64,000 bases of DNA, from contig MCFE01000375.1 of the NCBI GenBank assembly GCA_002104905.1, forward strand, positions 1-64,000. The letters are read 5' to 3'. Shown here piece after piece: positions 43,386-55,120 of the stretch; the first letter of the stretch is position 1, and each line of letters opens with the position of its first letter. Below the pieces are notes generated by a model. That model was given only the letters and a program-made list of their open reading frames with translations. It was not told where the DNA came from and ran no database searches. The position numbers and the translations under genes were made by a program. The stretch comes from Basidiobolus meristosporus CBS 931.73. Its lineage: Eukaryota; Basidiobolomycota; Basidiobolomycetes; Basidiobolales; Basidiobolaceae.

Positions 43386-45047
43386 ATTCTGTTCTAGTTT
43401 CTGCCCAAGCCTAGCATATCTAGCACTACCAAAAGCACTAAGCCTAGCTTGCATAGCAAACCAACTCTGTTGCCTTTATAGCCCAACTCAGCTATATACT
43501 AGACTAATATTAGACCAGAACCTCACTGCTAATATTTCTGTCACTCTTGACAATTCTAATATTCAGCACTTAATTGTCACTTAGGTTCAGATAACTCATT
43601 CAAGAGTTTTATTACACTTTTGCTTGTACACAACAAGTGGTAAACAAAATGCTTTTCACCACAAGCTTATTTACCACACTGGAGTGTAGCTCAACTGGCT
43701 GCACTTCCTACTTATGAACTCAGCTGTTCTCTTGTTGGTGGTTCTTCTTTGCTACTATGAGATTCATGCTGTTTTGGGCTGACTGCATCATTTGGTGAAA
43801 GCTGCAGCTTTTCTCTTATGTTTTGTAGTTTCTGTCTTAGGTAGACTTGTTTCTTGTTACCGTAATAACTGTCAAGTCTCACTGCTTGCTTAACTGAGTA
43901 CTACTTATATTGTACTCTATATTGTCTGTGATATATGTTTCACTGGCACATCTACTTTTTGCCAGCTTGTCCCTTACCAGCAATCTTCCAGTAACCTGTC
44001 ATGATTACACTGCTTATTTCAGGCTTTCAGCTCTGCTTGTGATAGACTCCTGAGAAAGCCATGTGCTGCTATCACTTCCTGGTCCTTCACTGTACTTTGA
44101 TTGAGTACATCCTTCATTGAAATATGGTCTTTCATTGATAAATGCTTCATTGATGCATTTGTGTCAACTTACCTGTCCAATACTAGCACTCCTCAGGTTA
44201 CCTAATGTATCTTTGCTGCTGGTTTGGAGTTTTTAGTCCTGCTTGTGACAGGTCTGAGAAAGGCTGCCAGTTTTTAGCTGTGGCACCTTTATTCTTCAGC
44301 ATTGGTTAATTTCTGCTCTTCTTGTGATACACTACTTGCATAATTATGCTGGTCCAAAACCATTTGCCCACCTCTATTCAGTATAATGCTCATGAAATAG
44401 ATCAAGTGCATTTGACTTGGTCTTGAGTTCCTAATGGTTTCATGTCATGCTGGCCTGAAGGTAATGCTATTCAAGACTTATTAAAGCCTCCTTATCATTA
44501 CACTTAACAACTTCATGGATCTTCAGTGTCTTTTGATTTTTGACTTGGTGTTAAGAGTAACAGTCTCTCCCTGCCATGCAGTGACAGGTTTTTCAGTGAG
44601 CTTTATAGTTAAGCACTATTGTTGTGCTTCAATGCTATTACTAGCTGTTTTCTGGTCTTTGACAACTATTTTGACTGAGTGCTGCATGTATTGACCTACA
44701 CTGTTACTTGTCAAATCTTGCACTGATGCATCAGTCTCCACCTGCTTGTCCCTTGCTGGCACTCCTCTGGCTGCCTGAGGTTTATTTGCCACTTGTGTGG
44801 TGCTTTCAGCCCTGCTTACACTAAGCTCTTGAGAAAGACACTGGTTTTTAGGTATGACCATTCAAGACTTCTAACAGCCTCTTGAATTTTCACCCACTTT
44901 TCATTAATGTAATCAGTGGCTTCACAAATCTTCAATGTGTTTTGACTTTTAGAATTGGGTTTGTGCAGCACAGTCTCCCTCCCATGCTCTAATGGGATTA
45001 TCTGTGGGCTTTATCTTTGGGCACTGTTGTTGCGCTTCAAGAACTAG
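43386..45047. repeat. unclassified CG-depleted sequence
   Basis: No domain or LTR recognised; all frames are interrupted, the longest being 81 codons on the minus strand (44,616-44,861, charged). Two stretches resemble each other (about 44,250-44,600 and 44,820-45,020, both with TTTTGACTTTT/GTGTTTTGA and TGGGATT/GACAGG contexts), suggesting an old duplication. Confidence 0.35.
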
Positions 45048-45334
45048 ACTTGTTCTGTTCAGTAGTGCAATATTGCACCATGAGTGCCAAATAATGCCAT
45101 AGTGTGCCAGGGAGGCCAAGTGAGCCTATACTTGGCCATAGAGTGTGCAGCATAGCTCTGCATCTTCATGCAAAGCAGCCTCTGTGTTTCACCCATTGTG
45201 CTGGAAAAATTCATTTTTTTGACCTTTTTTTTAGGTCTATGTTGTACAGGATTTGTAAGAGCACAAAAGGATAGAAGGTGTGCATTGGGTACTCAATACC
45301 CTTGGCACTCTGAATCTAGCTCTTGTTGCTTGTA

Positions 45335-45495
45335 ACATGTCACAAAAATGCATGGGACTATTTTGGTCCACTGGTACTATCTGGCACTATATTTAGTTAT
45401 TAGCTCTAAAGTGAGTTCAATGCTAAGAACGTATAGTGCCAGATAGTACTAGTGGACCAAGATAGTGCCATGCATTTTTGTGACATGTTATAAAC
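45335..45495. repeat. inverted repeat inside the left end
   Basis: ACATGTCACAAAAATGCATG followed by a GGTCCACTGGTACTATCTGG arm is mirrored after a ~50-bp loop by CCAGATAGTACTAGTGGACC and CATGCATTTTTGTGACATGT. The 45,048-45,500 segment therefore looks like a foldback copy (compare 54,380-55,120) that kept the left arm and loop but lost most of its right arm. Confidence 0.7.
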
Positions 45496-46699
45496 AACAT
45501 AGTTCCTGACTCAACCATTTCTCTTACTTTTCATGTGTACAAATTGCTTTATTTCCATTGAAACTTCAGATGTACCTCCATTGCCAATTGTATTGACCTA
45601 TACTAGTACCTATGCCCAACACTAACATTGAGCCCTACCCCATATTCAACAGGTGGCACCATTAAATCCACCATTCAATAAGTATATTTACTGTAGCACC
45701 CTTTTAGGAAATTTTGGCAGGAACATTGGCAGCATTATGCAACTGTTCATTTACTGGTTCCCATAGGTCCTGGTCTTCTGCTGGCCCTGCAAGGTCTGGC
45801 ACATCATCCACCAGTCTTTGCAATAGACTTGTTCCATTGTACTGTGCCAGGGCATGCAGCGCAATCCACGGTTGTAAAGAACAATTGGGTGTGATATTAT
45901 AGCTACCAGAAGGAAGGATCTTTCTTGGACAATTTTGCACTATGCGGGACAATCTCGCACACTATGGCACAATCTGACACAATGAGGTTGGCACGGATGA
46001 TTGCGCCAACTCGTAATGTTTGCATCACGTGCCCAATTGGATACCGCTATTATGGCAGGTAAAATCCGGTATTTGGATATGTTTCTTTAATGTAAATGGA
46101 AATAAATGTGTATCACACTATAAACTACGCTGATACTTACCATTTTGGTTACCCTCACTCCAATTAGACGGCATCTCAGTGGTTAATTGGTCCAAGAGTA
46201 TCCTGAAGCTGGCAGCCCCCAATTGGCTCATTGACTACTAAAAAAGCTACCTGATTTGCCATCAAATATCCCATTTTGCTCATTGAGCAAGTAAATCCCT
46301 GATCCTAGTGATTGGACAAGGTGTCATAGCCAGCACACAAGCAATTGTGTAGGTGCAAAACAGATCAATAGCTGCACTGGTATTACAGATGACGTATATA
46401 TTTGCAGGGTGTTTATTTATAGGGGTTCTGTCTCAAATGTGAGACAACCTTGATATTAATTATACCAAAAATTTGATGATCACTGATTTGCAATGGCTCA
46501 AATTGGATTGCAAAAAAAATGGTTGTCAGGATCATTACAAATGTGAGCAATTCAAAGCAATTGCATCATCTTCTCCTGGGTTTTTTTCTCAGGGATTACT
46601 ACTGAAGCATTTGGTAGTGACTCACTTTGCACACCTATACTACTTCCTGGCTGACTATCATCTTGGCTACTTGTGTATTTGTAGTCAGTATTTTGCCTC

Positions 46700-47632
46700 C
46701 TAGTTGATGAGTGCAATGCTACAGCTTGGCTGTGCTGAATTGCTCCAACTGAACCAACTGAACCGGCCTGAGGGCCGCTCTAATGGACTTGTGTCTAAAT
46801 GAGCAGTTTGGCGAGTTCTTGTAGTTTTGCTCTGAAGCACGCACGTTGACCCAACGTGCGTTGACTCAATGCACGTTGACTTGATGTGGGGCATTCTGGT
46901 AAAGGGTGTTGGCATGGTCTGGACTGACGTGCGCTGGTGCGCTGTGGTTGCAAGAGATGGTAGGGAATCCAGCAAGGCGTGCTGGCGTGATCTGGACAAT
47001 GTTGCTTGTGGTCTGTATTCTTCCTCCTGAAGCTCACCATCTGATTCCTCAAGGTATTCACTTACCCTCTGTCTGATACTTTGGAGCTGTTGCCTTGATG
47101 AGTCCTGTGTATATTGCTCTTGGAAGCCACTTAGCTCTACTAATATATCATGTAGTACATTAGTCATTTGGGGCAAAAACTCATTTAAAATCTCTTTGGT
47201 TCCCAAAGTTGAGGCACAAACAGACGTGTCCAGCCCATACTGTGCAACTTGCGTGCAAAATCGCTCCTGCGCGGCTTCTTTGTCAAACCCCCTCACTCTC
47301 AGCTCATTCTTGATTTCAATACTTGTCTTGTTATATATCTTTTTACATACATTGGCTGGCATCTTGATGTAGAACTCATGCAACAGCTTTCTACTCAAAT
47401 TCTTCCATCTTTGTCAACTCTCTGAGGTATCTAGTTATGCTAGATTAATCAGTAGTGCCCAAATATCTGTATGAAGGCTCATCATAGACACCTGGGCTAT
47501 ACTAAAATCATTTGGCAAGAACTCAAACGGATCCAACATTGACTTTTCCGGTCTGGACCGTGCTTGTGAGCTGGGGGATGGGTTTTGTCTGGGTTGTACT
47601 AAAGATGAGTTGAGGCTTGGTATGGGGACCAT
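46700..47632 (-). pseudogene. accessory ORF of the DNA transposon
   Basis: One minus-strand frame of 311 codons from ATG 47,632 with two stops close together (about 47,435 and 47,416), then open to 46,700. The N-terminus is Pro/Ser-rich (PSLNSSLVQPRQNPSPSSQA). The middle is helical: LLHEFYIKMPANVCKKIYNK, IKNELRVRGFDKEAAQERFC, then a Gln/Glu-rich segment (SGFQEQYTQDSSRQQLQSIR). The C-terminus is Ser/Thr/Arg-rich. I know no matching domain. Its divergent placement next to the transposase suggests a DNA-binding or regulatory partner, which is an inference. Confidence 0.5.
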
Positions 47633-47991
47633 AGCAACGGATTTGGATACTTATACAGCAGTATATTGGCATCAACCTGGTCTTATATGAAATATATATG
47701 AAAACTAATGTGATTGTTGAATTTTCCATATATTATGCATGATGCATCTTGGATTGTGTTGACATGGTTCAGATCACATCAATTGCAGATTTACTATTTG
47801 ATGATAGGCCTATGATTAAAGCATCAATAAAAGTACCAAGGCATTGTTTGCGGATGATCTTTGCGACATAATGATGGGATACATGGCAATTGATGGAGAT
47901 TTAACCATAATGAATTAAAAATCAGATAAATAACGCGGATTGTGCCAAATCAATTCAAACCGCCTTTATACAATCATCCACCAATTTTAAT

Positions 47992-48876
47992 ATGACTTTC
48001 TCATCTGAATGGTCTTTTCTCATCAATCCCATCACTACCACTGGATTTCCTTTTGACACACTAGAGGAGATCTATTCCAAGTACTGTGGACCATCAACCC
48101 CAATCTACTCAAGGAGATCCCTTGTCAAGCTTCTCTGCTATTACAAGAACTATTGCCCTACAAGGTCTCATCCCACCATCCATGGCAACAAAAGTCCTAG
48201 AAGCTTTCATTCCCAGCTGACAGCAATGGAGAACCACCTTGCAGAGGGTATGAATGACTTAGAGCAAGCTTGGAATACTAGGTTCAGAAGCTCCAATAGA
48301 CTTCCATATCCCAGAGTGTTCAGCAACAGGTTCCATATCAGGAGTATTTTGGGTACCTTCCCAGGGAGGATTAACAGACCTTCTAGAGGGCAGAGGCACT
48401 TTTATTTTGGCAAGTACAAGGCACACTGTGTGAAGTTTCAAGCACTGTCTGACATTGAGGGTAACATCATCTGGTTTAGTGGGCCATTTGCTGGAAGTAG
48501 GCATGACAAAGCACTCTGAGTAGAGAATCATCCTGAATTCAGTAGAGGGGAGAAATGTATGGCAGACTTAGCCTATATAGGAGAGGATTGTCAGAGATTA
48601 GGATGTATTACAGCTTATAGGAAGCCAAGGAATGGTGTGCTTAGCAGGAAGCAGAAGCTCTACAATGAGATATTTAATCATTGCAGAGTGAGGGTAGAGC
48701 ACACATTTGGATATCTGAAGAGATTCAGCATATTGGCAGGTAATTACAGAGGAAAGTCATATATAGGAGAAAACAGCAGAATAGGTATAATAGTCAAGAT
48801 ACCTAATAATGCACAGTATGTTCATACAAGAAGACATCCACTGAGAGAAATGTGTTTGGAGCATTATGAAGAGTAA
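47992..48876 (+). pseudogene. DDE superfamily transposase (DDE_Tnp_4-like)
   Basis: 295 codons in one frame, broken by a single TGA (48,517) that may come from a CGA. N-terminal region with a possible helix-turn-helix (SRRSLVKLLCYYKNYCPTRS), then the nuclease fold: RINRPSRGQRHFYFGKYKAH, VKFQALSDIEGNIIWFSGPF, GSRHDKAL, CMADLAYIGEDCQ with the second catalytic Asp, AYRKPRNGVLS, then RVRVEHTFGYLKRF with the catalytic Glu. The first Asp, normally in a (V/I)DGT motif, is lost: the protein reads SILGTF. It is therefore probably inactive. The family cuts and pastes DNA and resembles PIF/Harbinger and related plant-fungal transposases. Confidence 0.75.
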
Positions 48877-49200
48877 ATAAAGCAAGGAAAGCACTATTCT
48901 GAGCAACGTAAGTAAGATTGAGTGAGATTACCAGTAACTGTATCATACCACTGGCATCATGGTAGAAATTATAGTGCCAGATAGAGCCGTAGAGTGCCAG
49001 ATTGATTTGGCACCATAAACAGGCTGGCACTATGTGGCACTATCCAACAGAACAAGTATAATAAATCCTTGTGTTTATCAAGTGGGTTTTCTTGAGCACT
49101 GCTCCTTAAGAAGTGCTGCAACCCCTTAGGGTGCCTATTGAAATTTAAATTCCACTGTGGGCATTGTCACTGTCTCTGAGCTCTGCAAGTTGTTGCTTTG

Positions 49201-49569
49201 TGTTATGATCTACCACTTGAATGTTTGAGTTACATCAGTTTTTTGTCAAATCAATTAGTTATATGTTTAAGTTATTAGTATATCATTATTATCTATGAAA
49301 TCAGCAGCATTAGTCAGCAAATGAATCAGCAGATCCTTATCAGGCAGAAATAGATATGTTAAGTATGATCTTGTTGGGTGATGATGATGCAATCAAATGA
49401 GTCATCAGCCACAGCCTACATTAGGAAATACAATTAGTTAGCAATTGATCTGGCAAAATGTATATAAGGAGCTGTTGGAATCTCAATAAAGATCAGTTCA
49501 AGTTTTAGTGAATACAATACTAGCTACACTCCCTAATTGTCTACAACTCTTATACCAAGACTTGCAACA
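49201..49569 (+). repeat. gypsy 5' LTR
   Basis: TGTTATGATCTACC to ACTTGCAACA; contains GTATATAAGGAGC (promoter-like, about 49,458) and AATAAAGATCAG (poly(A)-signal-like, about 49,486). Same length as its partner. Confidence 0.85.
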
Positions 49570-49627
49570 TTGGTAGCAGCAATAACCAGAAACATCCCTC
49601 CTGAAGAAAGAAGAAGCCTCCCTCAAG

Positions 49628-50800
49628 ATGGCTGAAAATCAAGAATGGAGGAATGCTATGCAACAAATCCTGGCCCAGCAGCAACAGTTACTCCAGATCC
49701 TTAGCCAGCAGCAACAAGGAATGACTACCATGGCCCAAAGCCAGCAAAACCCTTTCAAGAGCAACTTAAGTGCAAAGGTCAACCTGTACCATGGTAGTGT
49801 CAATGAAAACCTGGGAACTTGGGTCTTCCAGATTGAAGACACTTTCAAGGCTAAGGGAATTGCTCCAGAAAGCAAGTTACATTATGCAGCCTCTTACCTG
49901 GCTGATGCAGCTTTGCAGTGGTACCAAAACAAGATCAGGTCAGCCACCATGATGGGATGCTTTACAATCTTTACCAGGAATGAGTCTTTGTTGGAAATTC
50001 AGGATACCTTTGAGCCCTCACACCAGCAGACATTACCAAGAAGAAAGTTGAAGACACTCAGACAGGAAGGAATGGTCCAAGAGTACATCTACAAATATAG
50101 ATGTCTACTTGGGCAAATTGAAAGAATAGACCCTCTGGATCAAGTTGTATACTTTATTGATGGGTTGAAAGAAAGAACTCTTAAGGAAGTGAATTACTGA
50201 ACACCTCAGACTATTGAAGAAGCCATCACGATTGCCATTGACCATGACTCAGCTATGTTTGGAATTGGGAAGCCCACAATGACTAATCAGAAAGGCTACA
50301 ATCACTATGAAAGAAGACAAACAGAAGCAGTGCCAATGGAAATAGATGCTATGCAGAAGAATCCTACCTCCGAAGAATGTAAGAAGAAAGAACTTTGCTT
50401 CAATTGCCACCAGCAGGGACATATTGCAATGTACTGCCCTCAGAGAAGAAATGGACACCAGCCATCAAGAACCTTCAACCATATTGAGGCCATGGAGCAT
50501 AGTAACATGGAGGATGAGCTTGAAGAAGACCTAGAACTCACCTTCCATATGACAGAAAAATACCTATCCCAGATGACCTCAAACTCAGGAAAGTTGTTAT
50601 ACCTGAATGGAGTAGTCAGTGGAGTACCTGCCAAGATCATGATTGACTCAGGAGCATTGCATGAATACATGTCAGAACAATTGGCTTTGAAAGCTGGAAT
50701 CAACTTGGAACCCACCAAATCAACTTAAATCTCAACAGCTGATAGGAACTCTCACATAATCAACCTTATTACTCAGCCAGTTAGGTTAAAGATCAATGAC
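49628..50800 (+). pseudogene. gypsy gag and protease
   Basis: Gag opens at ATG 49,628 with a Gln-rich coiled stretch (QQILAQQQQLLQILSQQQQG), then NLYHGSVNENLGTWVFQIED and ADAALQWYQNKIRS, typical Ty3 gag. One TGA at 50,198, probably from CGA, interrupts it. The frame resumes to the zinc knuckle CFNCHQQGHIAMYC and the protease VPAKIMIDSGALHEYMSEQL, with DSG as active site. A TAA at 50,726 precedes the RT part. Confidence 0.8.
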
Positions 50801-50899
50801 TATGAAGAAGATCTACAGGCCAATATATTTGGGAACTGCAAGTTCAACCTTATTTGAGGGAAAACCTGGCTATTTTGTTGTAATCCATCAATGAACTGG

Positions 50900-53756
50900 A
50901 GAACACATGCTACTCACATCCAGAAAGACTACAAGACCTATGAGCTATTACCTGCCAGACTGGATTTTAACTTGGCCAATTCCAGTGTGTGTGAAACAGG
51001 TTGATTTTCAAGACACATTCTGTAGAGAACTACAAAAAGGCACCCAAATGTTCCTGATGGCAGTATTACAGGTTGATTCCTCTGCTCCAGTACCCCAGGA
51101 GGTCCAGACACTTTTGAAGGAGTGTTCAGACATATTTCCAGAAGAGCCTGTAAGCTTACCACCAGTCAGAGACGTGGATCCTGCCATTGAAATAGGAGAT
51201 AGCTTTCCAGCAAGTAAGACACCTTACAGAATGAGTCTATTGGAGTTGGAATAGATGAGGAGACAAATAGATCAGTTACTGGAGTAAGGATATATCAGAC
51301 CCAGCAAGTCACCATGGGGAGCACCAGTGCTTTTTGTAAAGAAGAAGGATGGAACACTTAGGATTTTCATTGACTACAGAGCCCTCAACTCAGTTACCGT
51401 GAAGAATAAGTATCCCATACCTTGGATTGATGAGCTTTTGGACCAACTCAATGGAGCCACTATTTTCAGCAAGATTGACCTCATGACAGGATACAATCAG
51501 ATTAGGGCAAAGCCAGAAGACATCCCTAGACAGGATTCAGGACCAGATATGGACATTACAAGTACTTGGTAATGAGATTTGGCCTCACCAATGCCCCTGC
51601 AGCATTCATGACCCCTATGCAGACTGTCTTCCAGGAGTACTTAGACAAGTTTGTCATAATCTACCTAGATGATATATTGATATACAGCAAGACAGAAAAG
51701 GATCACTTGGTGCACATTGAAAAGCTCTTGAAGAAGCTAAGAGAGAACAAGCTTTATGGGTAGCTACCCAAGTGTGAATTCTTCAAGAAACACATTGAAT
51801 ATCTCAGACACATAGTGACTAGCACAGGAGTAACCTTAGACCCTAAGAAGGTTGAAGTTATCAAGAATCTGAAGCAGCCGCATAGTATATCAGGGCTCAG
51901 ATCATATGTTGGAATAGTTGTCTATTATTGGAGATTTGTCAAGTTGTTTGCAAGTATTGCAGCCCCTTTAACTGATATGCTCAAGTAAGACAATACCTAC
52001 AAGTGGGACATAGCTTATGAAACTGCCTTCCAGACACTCATGAATAAACTTGCTAAGCTGCCAAGCTTAAGAATACCTGACTTCAGAAAAGAGTTTACTC
52101 TATGCACAGATGCTTCAGATTATGCAATTGGTGGAGTGTTGAGCTAAGAACATGAGGGAAAGGACTACCCCATTGCCTTTGAATCCAAGAATCTGAACTC
52201 AGCAGAACAAACTATCCAGTGCATGAGAAGGAGATGCTTGCTATAATACACTGTTTGAAGACATGGAGATGCTATATTGAAGGAGTCAAATGCACTGTGA
52301 AGACTGATCATGCCTCCCTCAAGTATATATTTACTCAGAAGATACTCTCTAGAAGAATGAAAAGATGGAGTGAATATATTCAGCAACTTGACTTGGAGAT
52401 TGTCAACTGCCCTGAAAAAAACAATATGGTTGCTGATGCCTTATCATGATTAGAACAAGTTGCACAACTCAACTTGGTGCATGAATCAGATTGGCCTAGC
52501 CTATTAGCAAAGTACATGGAGGACCAAGCCATTCCTAATGAGGTGAATGAAGATATCAAGAAGATAATCCAGGATGAAGCCAGCAAACTTGTAGCACAGG
52601 ATGAAACACTCTACCAAATTGTTAATGGAAGCCCTATTCTCTATTGCCCTTATGTTTCTTGCCTGGATCTAGCCCATAACCTCTACAATGAATATGTACA
52701 TCTTGGAACTGAAGGAACCAATAGCGTTGTGAAAGCCAGAGCATGGTGGCCCAGAATGAGACATGACACTGAGAAGCTAGTGAAAGCATGCCCAAATTGC
52801 CAAATGAACCAAGGCCACTACAGAGAATTGCTCAACTCTTTCCCTTGGAGCCAGTAAGACCATTTGAAAGATGGGGAGTTGACTTTATTGGAAGACTGCC
52901 ACCTAACAAGAAATGCAACCATTGGATCCTAGTAGCAATTGACCATGCCACTTAATGCCAAGTGGCTAAAGCTGTACCTATAGCCAACAAACAATAAGTT
53001 GCAAGTTTCATCTACCATGAGATTCTTATGAAGTTTGGATGCCCTGTAGCAATTCTATCCAATAGAGGCGCAAACTTTGTGGCAAAGACATTGGAAGCTT
53101 ACCTGGAAATGCAGCACATCAGACACCTGAAAACCCTGGCATTTCATCCTAAAACTAATGGAGTCACTGAGTGGTTTAATGGATTATTTGGAAAAATGCT
53201 GACCAAGTATGCAAATGGAGCTGTCAATAGATGAGGTGAGTAAATAGACCAAGCACTCTTTGCATGCAGAGTTAGAGTATACAACACCACCCAGCAATTG
53301 CCATTTTAATCAGTGTATGGATGTGAAGCAAGGACTCCAGGAGATCTCACACAACCAAACCTTATAGACACCTTTGCAGATGAAATCAGTCAACCAAGTA
53401 GACACCAGCAACTGGAATAAAGAGGTCAAGAGGCACAGACCAAAGTATCTCAAAGAGCAGAAATAATGAAGCAGAGAATTGATAAGACTATAGTACCAGA
53501 AGCATTGAGAGTTGGGAACTTTGAATTGCTAAGAAACAACACTTGGAAGAAGTTTGAGCCACAATGGGCAGGACCATTCAAGATCATCAGAGAATGTCCA
53601 TTTGCAACTTACCAACTAGTGGACAAACAAGGCAACATCTGGGAAAATTCAGTGCATAGGGACAGACTCAAGCTTTTAAGACTTACTGATAATACTGAAT
53701 CATCAAGATACTGGTATCACAAGAAAAGAGATTCAGGAGAGGCCTCTCAACTTTAG
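50900..53756 (+). pseudogene. gypsy RT, RNase H and integrase
   Basis: RT pieces: [60 protein letters not shown] and VIIYLDDILIYSKTEKDHL, the intact YLDD near 51,661. RNase H: FTLCTDASDYAIGGVLS then KMLAI-like continuation and LDLEIVNCPEKNNMVADALS. Integrase: zinc region HLGTEGTNSVVKARAWWPRM with CPNCQMNQGH, first Asp in GVDFIGRLPP, then FHPKTNGVTEWFNGLFGKML with the Glu. The tail ends NSVHRDRLKLLRL. There are stops in RT, RNase H and integrase and at least two changes of frame. Confidence 0.85.
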
Positions 53757-53766
53757 CAGGGGAGAA

Positions 53767-54135
53767 TGTTATGATCTGCTGCTTGAATGCTTAAGTTACA
53801 TCAGTTTTTAGTCCAATCAATTTGTTATATGTTTAGGTTATTGGTATATCAGTATGTTCTATCAAATCAGCAGCATTGGTCAGCAAATTAATCAGCAGAT
53901 CCTTATCAGACTGAAATAGATATATTAAGTAGGATCTTATTGGGTGATGATGATGCAATCAAATGAGTCATCAGCCACAGCCTACATTAGAAAGTACAAT
54001 TAGTCAGCAATTGATCTGGCAAAATGTTTATAAGGAGCTGCTGGAATCTCAATAAAGATCAGTTCAAGTTTCAGTGAATACAATACTAGCTAAACTCCCT
54101 ATTCCTCTACAACTCTTATACCAAGACTTGTAACA
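53767..54135 (+). repeat. gypsy 3' LTR
   Basis: TGTTATGATCTGCTGC to ACTTGTAACA, directly after the purine tract. Aligns to the 5' LTR without length change. Confidence 0.85.
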
Positions 54136-54379
54136 TTTATATGTCAGTGGGAACTTTGCTCTGTATACAATGGATGATGTGAAAGCAGTGGTACACATAT
54201 TGCCATCCTCTGCAGACTCATCTACCTCACTGGAATATAGCCAAGCTGGCTGTGCTTCCAATGCTTAAGAAGACAACTGTTGCTGATGTAGTAGTTCTTT
54301 TTGGCTAGTATAGGATTCAGCCTATTCTGTACTGACAGCATTAATTGGCAGGAACTGCATCTTGCTCTACATGTTTGCA

Positions 54380-55120
54380 ACTTGTTCTGTTGGATAGTGC
54401 CATACTGAGTGATGGGTGCCAAATGATGCCATAATGTGTCAGTGAGGCCAAGTGGACCTATACTTGGCCACAGTGTGTGAAACATAGATCTTCATTGGAA
54501 TGCAAATCAGCCCTTGTGTTTCACCCATTGTGCCGGAGTAAATCCATTTTTAACCTGTTTTTGAGGTCAATGTTGTGCACAATGTGTAAGAGGACAGAAG
54601 AACTGAAGACATGCTTCTGGTACTCAATAACATGGCACTCTGAATCTAGCTCCTGTGGCTTATAACATGATACAAAATGCTTATCACTATCTTGGTCCAC
54701 TGGCACTATCTGGGTACACTGGCACTATCTGGCACCATATTTAAATATTGGCCCTGAAATAAAACCTATACAGAGCACTTATTGTGCCAGATAGTGTCAG
54801 AGGACCAAGATAGTGCTAAGCATTTTGTATCATGCTACAAGCCACCGGAGCTAGATTAAGAGTACCATGGTTATTGAGTACCAGAAGCATGTCTTCAGTA
54901 TTGCTGTCTTCTTACACATCATGCACATCATTTATCCCTAAAAATGGTTAAAAGTAGATTTTCTCTGGAATAATGGGTGAAACACAGGCACTGCTGTGCA
55001 TTCAGATGGATATCTATGTTTCACACTCTGTGGCCAAGTATAAGCCCACTTGGCCTCCCTGGCACACTGTAGCATCATTCAGCACTCATGGCTCTATGTG
55101 GCACTTTCCAACAGAACACA
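54380..55120. mobile_element. 741-bp foldback transposon
   Basis: The left half (from ACTTGTTCTGTTGGATAGTG) is mirrored by the right half (to CACTTTCCAACAGAACACA) nearly end to end, with arms of about 340-360 bp and a loop of about 45 bp near 54,745-54,787. The ends and GTGCCA clusters are those of the transposon at 45,048-49,057, so it is probably mobilised by that transposase. Transcription through it would give a long hairpin RNA. It sits just 3' of the gypsy LTR. Confidence 0.75.

Larger units (their letters stand above)
45048..49057. mobile_element. DNA transposon with DDE transposase and accessory ORF
   Basis: Bounded by inverted ends: ACTTGTTCTGTTCAGTAGTG at the left and, reversed, ACTTGTTCTGTTGGATAGTG at the right. 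Both ends carry clusters of GTGCCA/TGGCAC, which look like transposase-binding repeats. Inside are two divergent genes: an accessory ORF on the minus strand (47,632-46,700) and a DDE_Tnp_4-like transposase on the plus strand (47,992-48,876), with 359 bp between starts. This layout recalls PIF/Harbinger-type elements, but the accessory protein has no MADF/Myb pattern I can see. No exact target duplication is visible (TAG left, ATA right). Both genes carry stops. Confidence 0.65.
49201..54135 (+). mobile_element. Ty3/gypsy retrotransposon with both LTRs
   Basis: Two 369-bp LTRs (49,201-49,569; 53,767-54,135) flank gag and pol in the normal gypsy order: gag with zinc knuckle, protease, RT, RNase H, integrase, no chromodomain. 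TTGGTAGCAGC follows the 5' LTR (primer-binding area) and AGCAGGGGAGAA precedes the 3' LTR (polypurine tract). The LTRs differ at roughly one site in ten, so the insertion is old. Several stops and at least three frame changes inactivate it. No clear target duplication. This is the most complete element in the window and defines the family that recurs inverted at 57,141-60,877. Confidence 0.85.
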
